64,000 nt of DNA from the NCBI GenBank assembly GCA_023393455.1, contig JAEWLJ010000013.1, positions 62,001 to 126,000 on the forward strand, in the 5' to 3' direction. Positions 25,858 to 34,445 of this stretch are shown here, piece after piece. The notes beneath the pieces were generated by a model, which had not been told where the DNA came from, ran no database searches, and saw only the letters and a program-made list of their open reading frames with translations. The DNA is from Methanobacteriota archaeon (GTDB lineage: Archaea > Halobacteriota > Methanomicrobia > Methanomicrobiales > Methanoculleaceae). The translations under genes were made by a program, and so were the position numbers. Positions within the stretch are counted from its first letter, which is position 1. Every line of letters begins with the position of its first letter.

Positions 25858-26436
25858 TCATGTAAACAGAATATCTGACGCATCCTTCAGGCCGGATTCC
25901 CAGATCTCGTCCAGGAACGTGCGGTAACTGTAATCGATCTGCAGTTCGCCGTCAGTGCTCTCGACGATAATTCCGCCGGGGATATCAAGCGGGGCGCCCA
26001 CGGTATAGCCGGAGAACATCTTCAACTGAGTGAGGATCCCTTCGACAACCGGGGTATCCCGCTCGTTTGCATGGACGACGCCCTTCTTGATCTCCTTTAC
26101 CGCTCTCTTCAGCAGGGCTGTGAGCGCCTTCTCCTGGAACTCGGCGGGCAGATCACCGACAGCGGCAAGCGAGGCCGAATGGACCTGATCGAGGAGCGTC
26201 TTCTGGGCGTTTAAGGTCTGCCGCTTGACGACGAGGTTCGCCGCCGAGGCTTCCTGGTTGGTGATGTGGGTGGCTGCCCTATCCGCTTCCTCCTGCGCCG
26301 ACGCCTTGATCCCGGCAGCGCGAGTCTGCGCGTCCTTCAGGATCTCCTCGACGTCGGTCCGGGTCTCTGCCCGGATCGCCTCGACCTCCTTACGCCCTTT
26401 CTCCCGGATCTCGTTCACTACTGCTTCGAGTCCCAT
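25858..26436 (-). CDS. atpE: A-type ATP synthase subunit E
   Basis: A 192-residue peripheral-stalk subunit. Residues 1-100 are a charged, Ala-rich long helix that pairs with subunit H. The C-terminal domain (GGIIVESTDGELQIDYSY, near 160) caps the head. It sits between atpK and atpC, as in Methanosarcina. Confidence 0.93.
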   Translation of the reverse strand: MGLEAVVNEIREKGRKEVEAIRAETRTDVEEILKDAQTRAAGIKASAQEEADRAATHITNQEASAANLVVKRQTLNAQKTLLDQVHSASLAAVGDLPAEFQEKALTALLKRAVKEIKKGVVHANERDTPVVEGILTQLKMFSGYTVGAPLDIPGGIIVESTDGELQIDYSYRTFLDEIWESGLKDASDILFT

Positions 26437-26447
26437 GGTTCACTCCA

Positions 26448-26696
26448 TCAGAACAGAAGCAGCAGTGCAACCACAAGACCGAAGATAACGATGGTTTCCG
26501 GAATCACCGTGAAGAGCAGTGCGAGACCGAACATATCCCTGTTCTCTGCGGTTGCACCGACGGCCGCCGCACCGATACCCATCTCTGCGATGCCGGTGCC
26601 GACGCCGGTGAGGCCCACTGCGAGCCCTGCGCCGACTGCGCTCATTCCTGCCTGCGATGCCTGTGCGATTTCAAGAGTTGTAGCAACATCTACCAT
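26448..26696 (-). CDS. atpK: A-type ATP synthase proteolipid subunit K
   Basis: An 82-residue rotor-ring proteolipid with one hairpin of two membrane helices. The first is Gly/Ala-rich (SAVGAGLAVGLTGVGTGIAE). The second is LALLFTVIPETIVIFGLVVAL, in which Glu in PET is the ion-carrying carboxylate. It is a normal single-hairpin version, unlike the fused multi-hairpin K subunits of some methanogens. No clear sodium-specific signature can be judged by eye. Confidence 0.95.
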   Translation of the reverse strand: MVDVATTLEIAQASQAGMSAVGAGLAVGLTGVGTGIAEMGIGAAAVGATAENRDMFGLALLFTVIPETIVIFGLVVALLLLF

Positions 26697-26700
26697 TTTC

Positions 26701-28665
26701 TTATTCCTCCGTGAATTTGGATTTCATACCGAATGGATTGTACTTTATGCCTCCACCTTTGTAGAACTTGGTGAAGAACTCAACATAATGAAGACGAATC
26801 GAGTGCAGACCGCCACCGAGGAGCCCAAGTGCCGTGTTCAGCACGTGCCCCAAGAGGAAGACGAGAACGCCTGCGATGATGATGATCACGCCGACCGGAG
26901 TGATCGCTGCCAGTTGAGGCTCTATCAGCATCCCGATCGAGATGTAGTTGACCACCATCGCGATCGCGACCGAAGATAACCCCACCGCCACCAGACGGGC
27001 GTAGGAGAGTACGTGACTGATGATCGTCGGAAGTTCGACGACCTCGAGGGGATTCTCCTGCGCGATCCCGATGACGCCGGCGATCAGAAGGACGATACCC
27101 GTTACGGCCGAGACGTTGAACCCCATGGCGACGACGGGAAGACCGGTCAGGTCGGGCATCATCGGTATGGGGAAGAACGACCAGATCATGAGCAGGATGC
27201 CCCACATGACCCCAAGCCAGCCGATATGGGAGAGGACCGCCTGTGTCGCGTGTTTCCCGTGGTAAAGTCTCCGTGCATTGAGCACGCCGAGAAGGCGCCC
27301 GAGCGTGATGTGCAGAATGCCGATCCAGATCGCAACGATCATCAGTTCGACGACCTGCGGGCCGTGACCGCCTGCGGCTCCTCCGATGTTGAGGTGCCTG
27401 GAGAAGATCAGCGCCGGCCATGGGAGCGAGAAGCCGAGAAACTCGCTGTAGAGAATCCCGAAGATGATGCTCGATATGCTTGCGATGCTGAGCACATTAA
27501 GAAGCATTCTCCCGCCTTCGCCCTTCAGGAACTTCCGCAGCCCGAGACTCAGGGCAAGTAGAACGGCGCCGTAGCCCACATCGCCGAGGATCATTCCAAA
27601 GAAGATCGGAAAGACGATCGCGAGCAGCAGCGTCGGGTCAAGCTCCGAGTACCGGGGTCGTGCATAGACGTCCATCAGCACCTGTGACGGCTTGGCGAAC
27701 GAGGGGTTCTCGTACTCTACCGGAACTGCAGTATCGTCGTCGACCTCCAGTTCCTCGATGTAGATCCTGCCGCCGGTCGCCTTCTCCAGGGTGTCCAGGA
27801 TCCGGTCCGCCCGGTCTTCAGGCACCCACCCTTCGGTGATGAAGGTCTCTTCCGTGGTAGCAAACCGCAATGGGGCTTCCGCCCGCTCTACGTCAGCCGT
27901 GAGTAGTTCATCGCATGCTACCAGGAAGTCGGTGCGCTTCTCCCGGATCCCTGCAATCTTTCCGTTGATTGCAGCGACCTCGCTCTCGATCTGCCGGGCC
28001 TCTTCCAGATGGGCCGTCATACGGTCGGCCGGCGCCCCGGTCTCTTCCGGGACGGGGACTGCCTGGAACCCGGCATCGAGGAGAGTCCGCTCGACCTCTT
28101 CGCGGTGCTCGTTCTGCACCACGACGACGATCATGTTCCCGGCCACCTTGTCGGAGAAGTACTTCTCGTTCGGGACGCCGATCTCGACGTCCTGGGTTAT
28201 GTGTCCGGTAAAGACGGTAAACCGCGTATACCCGCGATAGAATTCCAGGTCAAGGGGAACCGCCGTAAACGGTTCAAGTTCCCTCGCGCGCTGCTCGTGC
28301 TCCTTCTGCCGCGTCTCCAGTCGCGAGCGCGAACCGACGAGATCCTCGGCCTCTTTCTGGATGGCCGGGAGATCCGTCCGGATCATCTCCCTAACCTTCG
28401 ATGCAGGGAGCCGCTCTTTGATCTCTACGTTCTCGGGATCTATCCCGCATGCATTCTCGATCGCTCTGACTTTGATGAGCGCCGAAGCCGCATCGCTCGC
28501 CCCGGAAAGAGGATGGCCGATCGATAGCCCTTCAGGAGACTCGCTCTCCGGCACGAAGTCCTCGATGTGATAGACGTTGTGCCGATAGAGTTCCCTGATG
28601 ATGGTGTCGATCTCGCTCTTTGGGGCCGCGATGAGCAGGCGGCGCATCCGTTCAGGCCTTAACAT
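26701..28665 (-). CDS. atpI: A-type ATP synthase subunit I (a)
   Basis: A 654-residue stator subunit. The N-terminal half is cytoplasmic and alpha/beta. From about residue 350 onward there are seven or so membrane helices, with the MILGDVGYG and NPLEVVELPTIISHVLSYARLVAVGLSSVAIA blocks around the ion half-channels. The start at 28665 (MLRPERMRRLL) is preferred and overlaps the end of atpH by 14 bases; an earlier in-frame start at 28689 would overlap by more. Confidence 0.95.
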   Translation of the reverse strand: MLRPERMRRLLIAAPKSEIDTIIRELYRHNVYHIEDFVPESESPEGLSIGHPLSGASDAASALIKVRAIENACGIDPENVEIKERLPASKVREMIRTDLPAIQKEAEDLVGSRSRLETRQKEHEQRARELEPFTAVPLDLEFYRGYTRFTVFTGHITQDVEIGVPNEKYFSDKVAGNMIVVVVQNEHREEVERTLLDAGFQAVPVPEETGAPADRMTAHLEEARQIESEVAAINGKIAGIREKRTDFLVACDELLTADVERAEAPLRFATTEETFITEGWVPEDRADRILDTLEKATGGRIYIEELEVDDDTAVPVEYENPSFAKPSQVLMDVYARPRYSELDPTLLLAIVFPIFFGMILGDVGYGAVLLALSLGLRKFLKGEGGRMLLNVLSIASISSIIFGILYSEFLGFSLPWPALIFSRHLNIGGAAGGHGPQVVELMIVAIWIGILHITLGRLLGVLNARRLYHGKHATQAVLSHIGWLGVMWGILLMIWSFFPIPMMPDLTGLPVVAMGFNVSAVTGIVLLIAGVIGIAQENPLEVVELPTIISHVLSYARLVAVGLSSVAIAMVVNYISIGMLIEPQLAAITPVGVIIIIAGVLVFLLGHVLNTALGLLGGGLHSIRLHYVEFFTKFYKGGGIKYNPFGMKSKFTEE

Positions 28666-28981
28666 GCAGTTGCTCCTTAAACCGTGCAACTATCAAGTCT
28701 ACGGCTTCGGGGAGATTCTTTTTCCCGGACGCTTTCAGTTCCTCTGCGCGCGCTTCACCCTCCTTAACAATCTCTGCGTACCTGTTCTGCGCCTGGGCCC
28801 GTGCCTCCGCTAAACGCTGATTCCTGTAATCATCGGCACTCTTCTGTGCCTTGACGATCAGGTTGTCAGCCTCCAGCTCGGCATCAGAGAGGTTCTTCTT
28901 CCTCTCCGCCTGCGCATCACGGATCATTGTCTGATACTCTTCTTCAGTTTCCCTGATGCTTTTCAGGACATCGGTCTTCAT
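28652..28981 (-). CDS. atpH: A-type ATP synthase subunit H
   Basis: A 109-residue peripheral-stalk subunit, almost entirely charged helix (SIRETEEEYQTMIRDAQAE, EAEADNLIVKAQ-like repeats), which forms the right-handed coiled coil with subunit E. ATG at 28981 has a strong GGAGGG seven bases before it and is chosen over ATGs nine and ten codons earlier. It is the first gene of the nine-gene ATP synthase operon. Confidence 0.92.
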   Translation of the reverse strand: MKTDVLKSIRETEEEYQTMIRDAQAERKKNLSDAELEADNLIVKAQKSADDYRNQRLAEARAQAQNRYAEIVKEGEARAEELKASGKKNLPEAVDLIVARFKEQLHVKA

Positions 28982-29001
28982 CAAACCCTCCTTCTCACGG
29001 C

Positions 29002-29035
29002 TCATCAATAATTGATGAAAATGAGCATATATTTA
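29002..29035 (-). promoter_or_regulatory. ATP synthase operon promoter with overlapping inverted repeat
   Basis: On the minus strand TAAATATAT (29027-29035) is a good TATA box. About 21 bases downstream is centred a perfect 17-bp inverted repeat, TCATCAAT-A-ATTGATGA (29002-29018), covering the predicted transcription start near 29005. A protein bound there would control the operon. The element also overlaps the 3' side of the neighbouring gene ending at 29033. Confidence 0.6.
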
Positions 29036-29569
29036 TTGTTGTTTGTCTGCTGAGGTTTTTTCCGCATTCAGATGCTCTACTTCGGCCCCGGGAGGCAGGT
29101 TTTCAATTGCTATGCCCCCGGGAATCCCGGCAAGCGAGAGCCCCGAAAGCTCCGTCGAGGAGCAGATGAGGTGCTGCTCGGGATGGGTCCCGCGCCGGAT
29201 ATCGCAGGCTAAAAGGATCGCCGGGGCGACCGAGACGACCATCGAGAGCCGTTTCGAACCCGGATGATCTTTAGGCAGGACGACAAGTGGTATGTTGTAG
29301 CGCCGGACCAGCTCGAGCATCATGCGGGCCTTCTCGACGGGCCCGCCTTCCGGCATGGAGACCGCGACCAGATCGTCGGGGTCGACACCCTGGCAGTACT
29401 CGTCGTCCGGGGCCTCGATGCAGAGCGTAAATCGTGAGCCGGCTTTCGCCACAAGCAGAAAAGAGTGCTCTCCCCGGATGATGAGAGGTTCACCGCCGAG
29501 GGGGACGGTCATCCTGCCCGGCCCACCGGGGAGTCTCCCGAAAGCGCCGCCTTCAGACTTCTTCGACAT
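29033..29569 (-). CDS. Conserved hypothetical protein
   Basis: A 178-residue soluble protein not recognised. It has alternating strands and helices (FLLVAKAGSRFTLCIEAP, DDLVAVSMPEGGPVEKARMMLELVRRYNIPLVVLPKDHPGSKRL, MVVSVAPAILLACDI), consistent with a compact alpha/beta fold. The C-terminus is charged and probably disordered. There are no metal or nucleotide motifs that I can name. The start overlaps the zinc-ribbon gene upstream by 17 bases, so the two are a translational pair. It ends just before the ATP synthase promoter. Confidence 0.75.
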   Translation of the reverse strand: MSKKSEGGAFGRLPGGPGRMTVPLGGEPLIIRGEHSFLLVAKAGSRFTLCIEAPDDEYCQGVDPDDLVAVSMPEGGPVEKARMMLELVRRYNIPLVVLPKDHPGSKRLSMVVSVAPAILLACDIRRGTHPEQHLICSSTELSGLSLAGIPGGIAIENLPPGAEVEHLNAEKTSADKQQ

Positions 29570-29708
29570 CTTCGGACTGGCAACTCGGGCACATCGGCCG
29601 CTTTCCTATGCCCTTGAACCGCTCGCTGCACTCTTTGCAGCGGTAATTCTTGCCCTTTACCCGCTCACCATCAAACTCAATATCGACGGGTCCACCGACT
29701 GTACACAT
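29553..29708 (-). CDS. Small zinc-ribbon protein (51 aa)
   Basis: A short gene found by translating the minus strand. It begins MCTVGGPVDIEFDGE and carries two CxxC pairs (YRCKECSERF and MCPSCQSED) about 15 residues apart, a classic zinc ribbon. The ATG at 29708 follows GGTGAG with seven bases of spacing. A TATA-like GGTTTTATC at about 29745-29753 lies upstream. The last 17 bases overlap the next gene in another frame. The gap 29709-29804 holds no other gene. Possible roles are nucleic-acid binding or a subunit of a larger complex. Confidence 0.7.
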   Translation of the reverse strand: MCTVGGPVDIEFDGERVKGKNYRCKECSERFKGIGKRPMCPSCQSEDVEEV

Positions 29709-29804
29709 CTGAGCTCACCAAAAGAGAGAGAGGGGGGCAGAAGATAAAACCCTATCGCGGCACCCCGGGCGGGGCAGCCCCGGGTGCCATGAGAGAGCGC
29801 GGCC

Positions 29805-31748
29805 CTAGATGACGACGGTGAAGACCACGAGCGCGATGATGAGCATCACGGCCGCGTGCTTGACGCCCGCACGGAGCGACCCTTCCCCCATCTGCCCGGC
29901 GATAAGGCCCGAGAAGAGCGCCTGGATGAGGCACCCGTGGTAGAGGAGGCGTTCGAAGGTTATGATCGGGGTGCTCCCGATCGGCACCGGGCTGCCGGTC
30001 AGGTCGCCGGCGGTGAGGGTATTGAGCTCGGCGAGCGCTGAGAGGAACTGGGTATCGATGATGGCCACGACGAAGAGGAAGACGATGAAGACCAGGTAGA
30101 CGATGGCGGTGTAGATGAACATCTCGGACCGTCTCTCGCGCTTGAGGTTCTCTGAGATTGCTGCATCCCGGGCTGCAATGTTCAGCACTTCGCCGATATC
30201 GCCGGTCATCCGGCTCGCTGTCGTGATCAGGGTGACCACCCGCGCTATGGTGGGGGTGCGTATCCGCACCTCGAACCGGACAAGCGCCTCCTGGACGCTC
30301 GCGCCCCAATCGATATCGCGCTGGATCTTCCTGATCTCGTAGGTCAGCACGCCGATATCGGCCTTTACGAGGACCTGGATCGCCTGCGCGAGGGTCAGGC
30401 CCACCTGGTTTATCCCGGAGAGACGGTGCAGGAACTCGGGGATGCTCGCCTCGATATCCATCACCTTCCTTCTCCAGAGCTGGTGAAAGATGCCGAAGGG
30501 AAGAAGGACGATCAGCAACGCCACGATCAGGTGGTCGTCCAGCACATCGATGAGGATCTCGACATCGGGGTAGGCCGGGGTCGAGAGGAGGGTGAGAAGG
30601 ATGTAGGCGAGCGCGACCGGCACCGTCACGTAAAACGTCCAGTTCGGCTCGATAAGGAACGCCTGGAGGGGGTGGCGCAGGAATGATCGGAACCCCTTCA
30701 CCTTATCGTAGCGCTCCAGTCTCTTGGAAAACGGCTCGTTCCCGGGCTGCTTACCGACCCGGACGTCGCCGAACTCATGGAGCCATTTCGCCTCCGTATA
30801 CTGTTCAACCGTCTCGGTCTTGATCGAGACGGTGTCGATCGCAAGGATGAAGAAGAGCGATCCGACCGGGACAAGGAGGTAGATGACGATCGAGAGCTGC
30901 ATCACGGGAGTGCTGCTCACAAAACCCATGACGACCATGATGATGACGAGGAAGAGCGGGCCCGCGACAAAGAGCGTCACGTACATCTCGGCAGCCATCT
31001 GGAGCGTGGAGAGGAAGGTCTTCTGCTCGAACCGGGCATCCTCCTGGTACGTCCGCACCCGGGTTTCAAGGAACTCGAGTACGTCGCCGCCGCTCTCGAT
31101 CACCGAGATGAGATCCTGGGCAAACTCCTGCAGTTTCTCCGACGGGGTCGTCTCCTGCAGGTGCCTGAGCGCCGTGATCAGGTCGTGGCCGAAGTAGTCG
31201 GTGTCCCGGACGACGCGGCGGAACTCGTGAACCACTTCGCCGTAGATCGCCGCGTTCTCGCTGATCGACCGGAATATCGTCACCATCTGCGCGCCGCCCC
31301 GGCGCAGGGCATACATGTAAGAGACCGCGTTGTGCAGCAGCAGGTTGATCCGGGCCGCCCGGTTCTTCTTCACGAGAGACGGGTAATACAGGAAGAAGAG
31401 GTAGGCTGCAACGGCGGCGAGGACGAAGATGACGGCGGTGAGAACGACCCGGAGGATCATGACCGCGGCCCCGGTCAGCTCGAGCGCCGGCATACCGAAG
31501 CCGAAGATGTTATGGATCCCGATATGGACCTCTGGGAGCGAGGGGAGGTTCATCACGAGGGATCCTGCTATCGCACAGAAGAGGCCGAAGAGCCCGGATG
31601 AGAGGAACGTGCGCAGGAGGTAGCGGTCAAGCGTGATCCCCATGTTCGCCGCGACGAGGTCGTTGTGGAGGGCACGGTAGTGCATGGGATCGCTCTCCAC
31701 CCTCCGGCGGATGAAGCGGCGGAACTGCGCACAGAAAGGAGGTCTCAC
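29805..31748 (-). CDS. Type II/IV secretion system membrane protein (GspF/TadC/ArlJ-like)
   Basis: A 647-residue polytopic membrane protein with two copies of the T2SSF helical domain (around 155-285, PSEKLQEFAQDLISVIESGG; and around 440-560, LSGINQVGLTLAQAIQVLVKADIGVL) separated by membrane helices, as in archaellum ArlJ. It is the platform that converts ATPase motion into pilus or archaellum assembly. It starts with GTG overlapping the ATPase stop by four bases. No prepilin gene is adjacent. Confidence 0.88.
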   Translation of the reverse strand: MRPPFCAQFRRFIRRRVESDPMHYRALHNDLVAANMGITLDRYLLRTFLSSGLFGLFCAIAGSLVMNLPSLPEVHIGIHNIFGFGMPALELTGAAVMILRVVLTAVIFVLAAVAAYLFFLYYPSLVKKNRAARINLLLHNAVSYMYALRRGGAQMVTIFRSISENAAIYGEVVHEFRRVVRDTDYFGHDLITALRHLQETTPSEKLQEFAQDLISVIESGGDVLEFLETRVRTYQEDARFEQKTFLSTLQMAAEMYVTLFVAGPLFLVIIMVVMGFVSSTPVMQLSIVIYLLVPVGSLFFILAIDTVSIKTETVEQYTEAKWLHEFGDVRVGKQPGNEPFSKRLERYDKVKGFRSFLRHPLQAFLIEPNWTFYVTVPVALAYILLTLLSTPAYPDVEILIDVLDDHLIVALLIVLLPFGIFHQLWRRKVMDIEASIPEFLHRLSGINQVGLTLAQAIQVLVKADIGVLTYEIRKIQRDIDWGASVQEALVRFEVRIRTPTIARVVTLITTASRMTGDIGEVLNIAARDAAISENLKRERRSEMFIYTAIVYLVFIVFLFVVAIIDTQFLSALAELNTLTAGDLTGSPVPIGSTPIITFERLLYHGCLIQALFSGLIAGQMGEGSLRAGVKHAAVMLIIALVVFTVVI

Positions 31749-33355
31749 CGGATCAACTCACCAAGGTCGTCAAGGGAGGCGAGAACGCGATCGCGCTGGA
31801 CAGCCCAGGACTGGATGATCCGGGCAACCGCCCTGTAGTCCCTGATGCCCTGTTCATGCATCGCAAGCAGGACGGTTCGCCGGACCCGGAGTTCTTCCTC
31901 GAGCTGGCTCCGGCTCCAGCCGCGATACTCCATGATCTCAGTAAATATCCGGGATCGCCCGGAATAGGAGAATGTATCGGCCACAGGGTCGTACTCGAAG
32001 ACCGTGTTCACCTGGAAGTTCCCGGTGAGGGGATCGATCCCGGCGAGCTCGACGATCTCACGGCATCTCCTCACACGGTCGTGCCCCCGGTGGGTGAGCG
32101 CCTGAACCGCTATGACGTCGAGCGCCTGGAGCATGTTCCTCGGCACGTTGAGCGGTTCGCTCCCGAGGCGGTGGATCGCCGCGTCGACGTCGCTTGCGTG
32201 CATCGTGGAGAAGGTCGTGTGTCCGGTGTTCATCGCCTGAAAGAGCGTCTGGGCCTCGCTCCCCCGGACTTCCCCGACCAGGATGTACTCGGGGCGCTGC
32301 CGCATCGCGGCCTTAAGGAGCTCGAACATCTGGATGATGGGGGTGCCGGTTCCTTCAGCGAGGGTATCGCGCGTGACGCTCGCGATCCAGTTCTCGTGGT
32401 AGAGCGTGATCTCCCGGGTGTCCTCGATCGAGACGATCTTTGAGAGAGGGGGGATGAAGAGGGCGACCGCGTTGAGCGAGGTGGTCTTTCCCGAGGCCGT
32501 GCCGCCGACAAAGAGCAGGCTCTTGTTATTCTCGATCGCCATCCAGAAGTAGACGATCTGGTCGATATCGAAGGTGTTCGACTCGAACAGTTCCACGGGC
32601 GTAAACGGCGTCTCACGGAACTTCCGGATGGTGAACGACGTTCCGCGGGGGGTGACTTCGCTGCCGAACGAGAGCTGCAGCCTTGAACCGTCGGGGAGGG
32701 TCGCGTCCATGAGCGGGCTGCCTATCGAGACATGCTTGCCCGAACGCTGGGCGAGCGTGATCGCGAGCGAGTTCAGGGCCGGCTCGTCGAACCGGATCGT
32801 CGTTCTGATGTTCTGGTGTCTCCGGTGGTAGAGGAAGAGGGGGATATTGGTGCCGTCGCAGGAGATATCCTCGATCCCGGGATCTCTCATCAGGGCATCG
32901 ATGCGCGACCACCCGAGGAAGTTGCGCTCGAGGTAGTAACGGATCCGGAATATCGAAGCATCGGGAAGGGTGAGGCCGTATTCCTCGAGCAGATCGTGCG
33001 TCTTCCTCGCGATGACCGCCCGACGGTCGGAGGCCATGTCGTGATCGTCGAGGATCAGGATGTCGCGGATGTCAGCAAAGAGCCTCTCTAGGAGCTCGTA
33101 CTCGAAGTCCGAGAGCACCGGTTCAAAGAGAAGGTACTCGGTCTGGTTCGTCCCGGTGTTGCGGACGATCACGACGAGCGCGAGTCCCCTGACGACCCAG
33201 TAGCGGTCAAGTTCTTCGTAGGCTGAAGGGATCTCCGCTTCCACGAGGAGTCCGTGCTCATCGGGGTTGTAATCACCTTGAGGGGCGCCACGTCTCCGGA
33301 AACAGAGAATGCGGTCAAACAAGCCGGGGGTCTGGTTAGTGTTCTCCGATATCAT
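31745..33355 (-). CDS. Type II/IV secretion ATPase (GspE/TadA/ArlI-like)
   Basis: A 536-residue assembly ATPase. Walker A is GGTASGKTT, the Asp box is SIEDTREI, and the Walker B region is ILVGEVRGSEA. It is followed by the TGHTTFSTMHA His box. The N-terminal 250 residues are the substrate- or partner-binding domain with the DGSRLQLS block. It is coupled to the membrane platform gene downstream. Whether it drives a pilus, an archaellum or a secretion machine cannot be read from the sequence. Confidence 0.9.
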   Translation of the reverse strand: MISENTNQTPGLFDRILCFRRRGAPQGDYNPDEHGLLVEAEIPSAYEELDRYWVVRGLALVVIVRNTGTNQTEYLLFEPVLSDFEYELLERLFADIRDILILDDHDMASDRRAVIARKTHDLLEEYGLTLPDASIFRIRYYLERNFLGWSRIDALMRDPGIEDISCDGTNIPLFLYHRRHQNIRTTIRFDEPALNSLAITLAQRSGKHVSIGSPLMDATLPDGSRLQLSFGSEVTPRGTSFTIRKFRETPFTPVELFESNTFDIDQIVYFWMAIENNKSLLFVGGTASGKTTSLNAVALFIPPLSKIVSIEDTREITLYHENWIASVTRDTLAEGTGTPIIQMFELLKAAMRQRPEYILVGEVRGSEAQTLFQAMNTGHTTFSTMHASDVDAAIHRLGSEPLNVPRNMLQALDVIAVQALTHRGHDRVRRCREIVELAGIDPLTGNFQVNTVFEYDPVADTFSYSGRSRIFTEIMEYRGWSRSQLEEELRVRRTVLLAMHEQGIRDYRAVARIIQSWAVQRDRVLASLDDLGELIR

Positions 33356-33605
33356 CGTGGCACCCGCACCGAAAACAGGGTAACGATCTCCGTAGTCCTG
33401 GAATTACTGATGGGTTTTCGCATCTTCGCTGTGGCCCGGAATCCGGGGTCGCGACGCCCCGGAGCTGCCTGATATAGTAGGGAATTTGGCGGCGGATAGA
33501 TATAAATATACTTTTCTTCGCGAGGGCGCCTCTGGCGGCCATAGATTCCCCGGGTACTGCACTGAACCAGAACGTTTTAATCGTTTTCCTTATAAGGTGA
33601 TCCAC
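33356..33605. promoter_or_regulatory. Divergent promoter region of secretion and KaiC-like genes
   Basis: A 250-base gap with no gene. TATAAATATA at 33501-33510 can serve either strand. A second TATA-like TTTTAATC (33575-33582) and AAGGTGATCC before the ATG serve the KaiC-like pair. A GC-rich inverted repeat, CCGGGG (33443-33448) with CCCCGG (33457-33462), lies on the side of the secretion genes. Confidence 0.45.
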
Positions 33606-34445
33606 ATGCACGACACGCTCCAGGTACGGGTACCGACGGGTATCGCCTCGCTCGATCCCGTGCTGGAAGGGGGTGTTCCACCGGGATCGGCGGTGCTGCT
33701 CCTCGGGGAGCCAGGTGCCGGCAACGTCGAATTTGTCCAGACGTCGCTCATACGGCTCTTCCAGATGAAGCGGGACGGAGCAGTCGCCAGCAAACATCTC
33801 CTGCTCCCGGAGAGCATCTCGTACGTGACGCTCACCCGGATGCAGGAGGATATCCTGACGGAGATAGCCCTTTCGTTCAATCCTGCCCTCTATGATAGCC
33901 TCGCGAAGGAAATTGTCTTCCACGACCTCTCGGAACTCTACTTCGACGCCAGTATGGTTCCCCCCGACTGGTACGGGGAGGGAAGCATCATCGAACGTCT
34001 GCAGAAGAAGCAACGCAAAGAGAACGGCGATGTCCTTGCAGAACTTGCCCGGGCGATCGATCAGTGCCCCAGAAACAGCGTGATCATCCTTGACTCCCTG
34101 ACCGATATCGCGCCGCCGCTCACGGAAGGGAGACGTTGGCATGCATTCATCGCCTTCCTGCGCGGGTTGCAGCGCATCGCAAAGCGCCGGAACACCACGG
34201 TCTATCTTCTGCTCACGTCCGGCATCCTGGAGAGAGCAAGGGAACTGGAGATCGCCGACTGCGTCGACGCCACGGTCCTCTTCCGCTGGGAGGAGAGCGG
34301 GGCGCAGCGCCGGCAGCGGGTGATGTACTTCGAGAAGTTCCGGGGCGTGATGCCTCGCCTCGAGGCCAGGAACCTGGTGAAGTTCGCCGTCTCGATCTCG
34401 GCAACGGAGGGATTTGAGGTGCGCAACATCAGGATGGTCGTATAA
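33606..34445 (+). CDS. KaiC/RAD55-type RecA-like protein with damaged Walker A
   Basis: A 279-residue protein of the RecA superfamily, with the KaiC-like start VPTGIASLDPVLEGGVPPGSAVLLLGEPGAG. At the P-loop the sequence is GEPGAGNVEF: the essential Lys is Asn40 and the Thr/Ser is Val41. ATP binding is therefore probably lost or altered. The Walker B strand VIILDSLTD is kept. Insertions are present between them, for example a segment with PPDWYGEGSIIERLQKKQRKENG. It overlaps the next gene by one base and probably forms a complex with it. ATG at 33606 follows AAGGTGATCC; an earlier ATG at 33486 is less likely. Confidence 0.82.
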   Translation: MHDTLQVRVPTGIASLDPVLEGGVPPGSAVLLLGEPGAGNVEFVQTSLIRLFQMKRDGAVASKHLLLPESISYVTLTRMQEDILTEIALSFNPALYDSLAKEIVFHDLSELYFDASMVPPDWYGEGSIIERLQKKQRKENGDVLAELARAIDQCPRNSVIILDSLTDIAPPLTEGRRWHAFIAFLRGLQRIAKRRNTTVYLLLTSGILERARELEIADCVDATVLFRWEESGAQRRQRVMYFEKFRGVMPRLEARNLVKFAVSISATEGFEVRNIRMVV

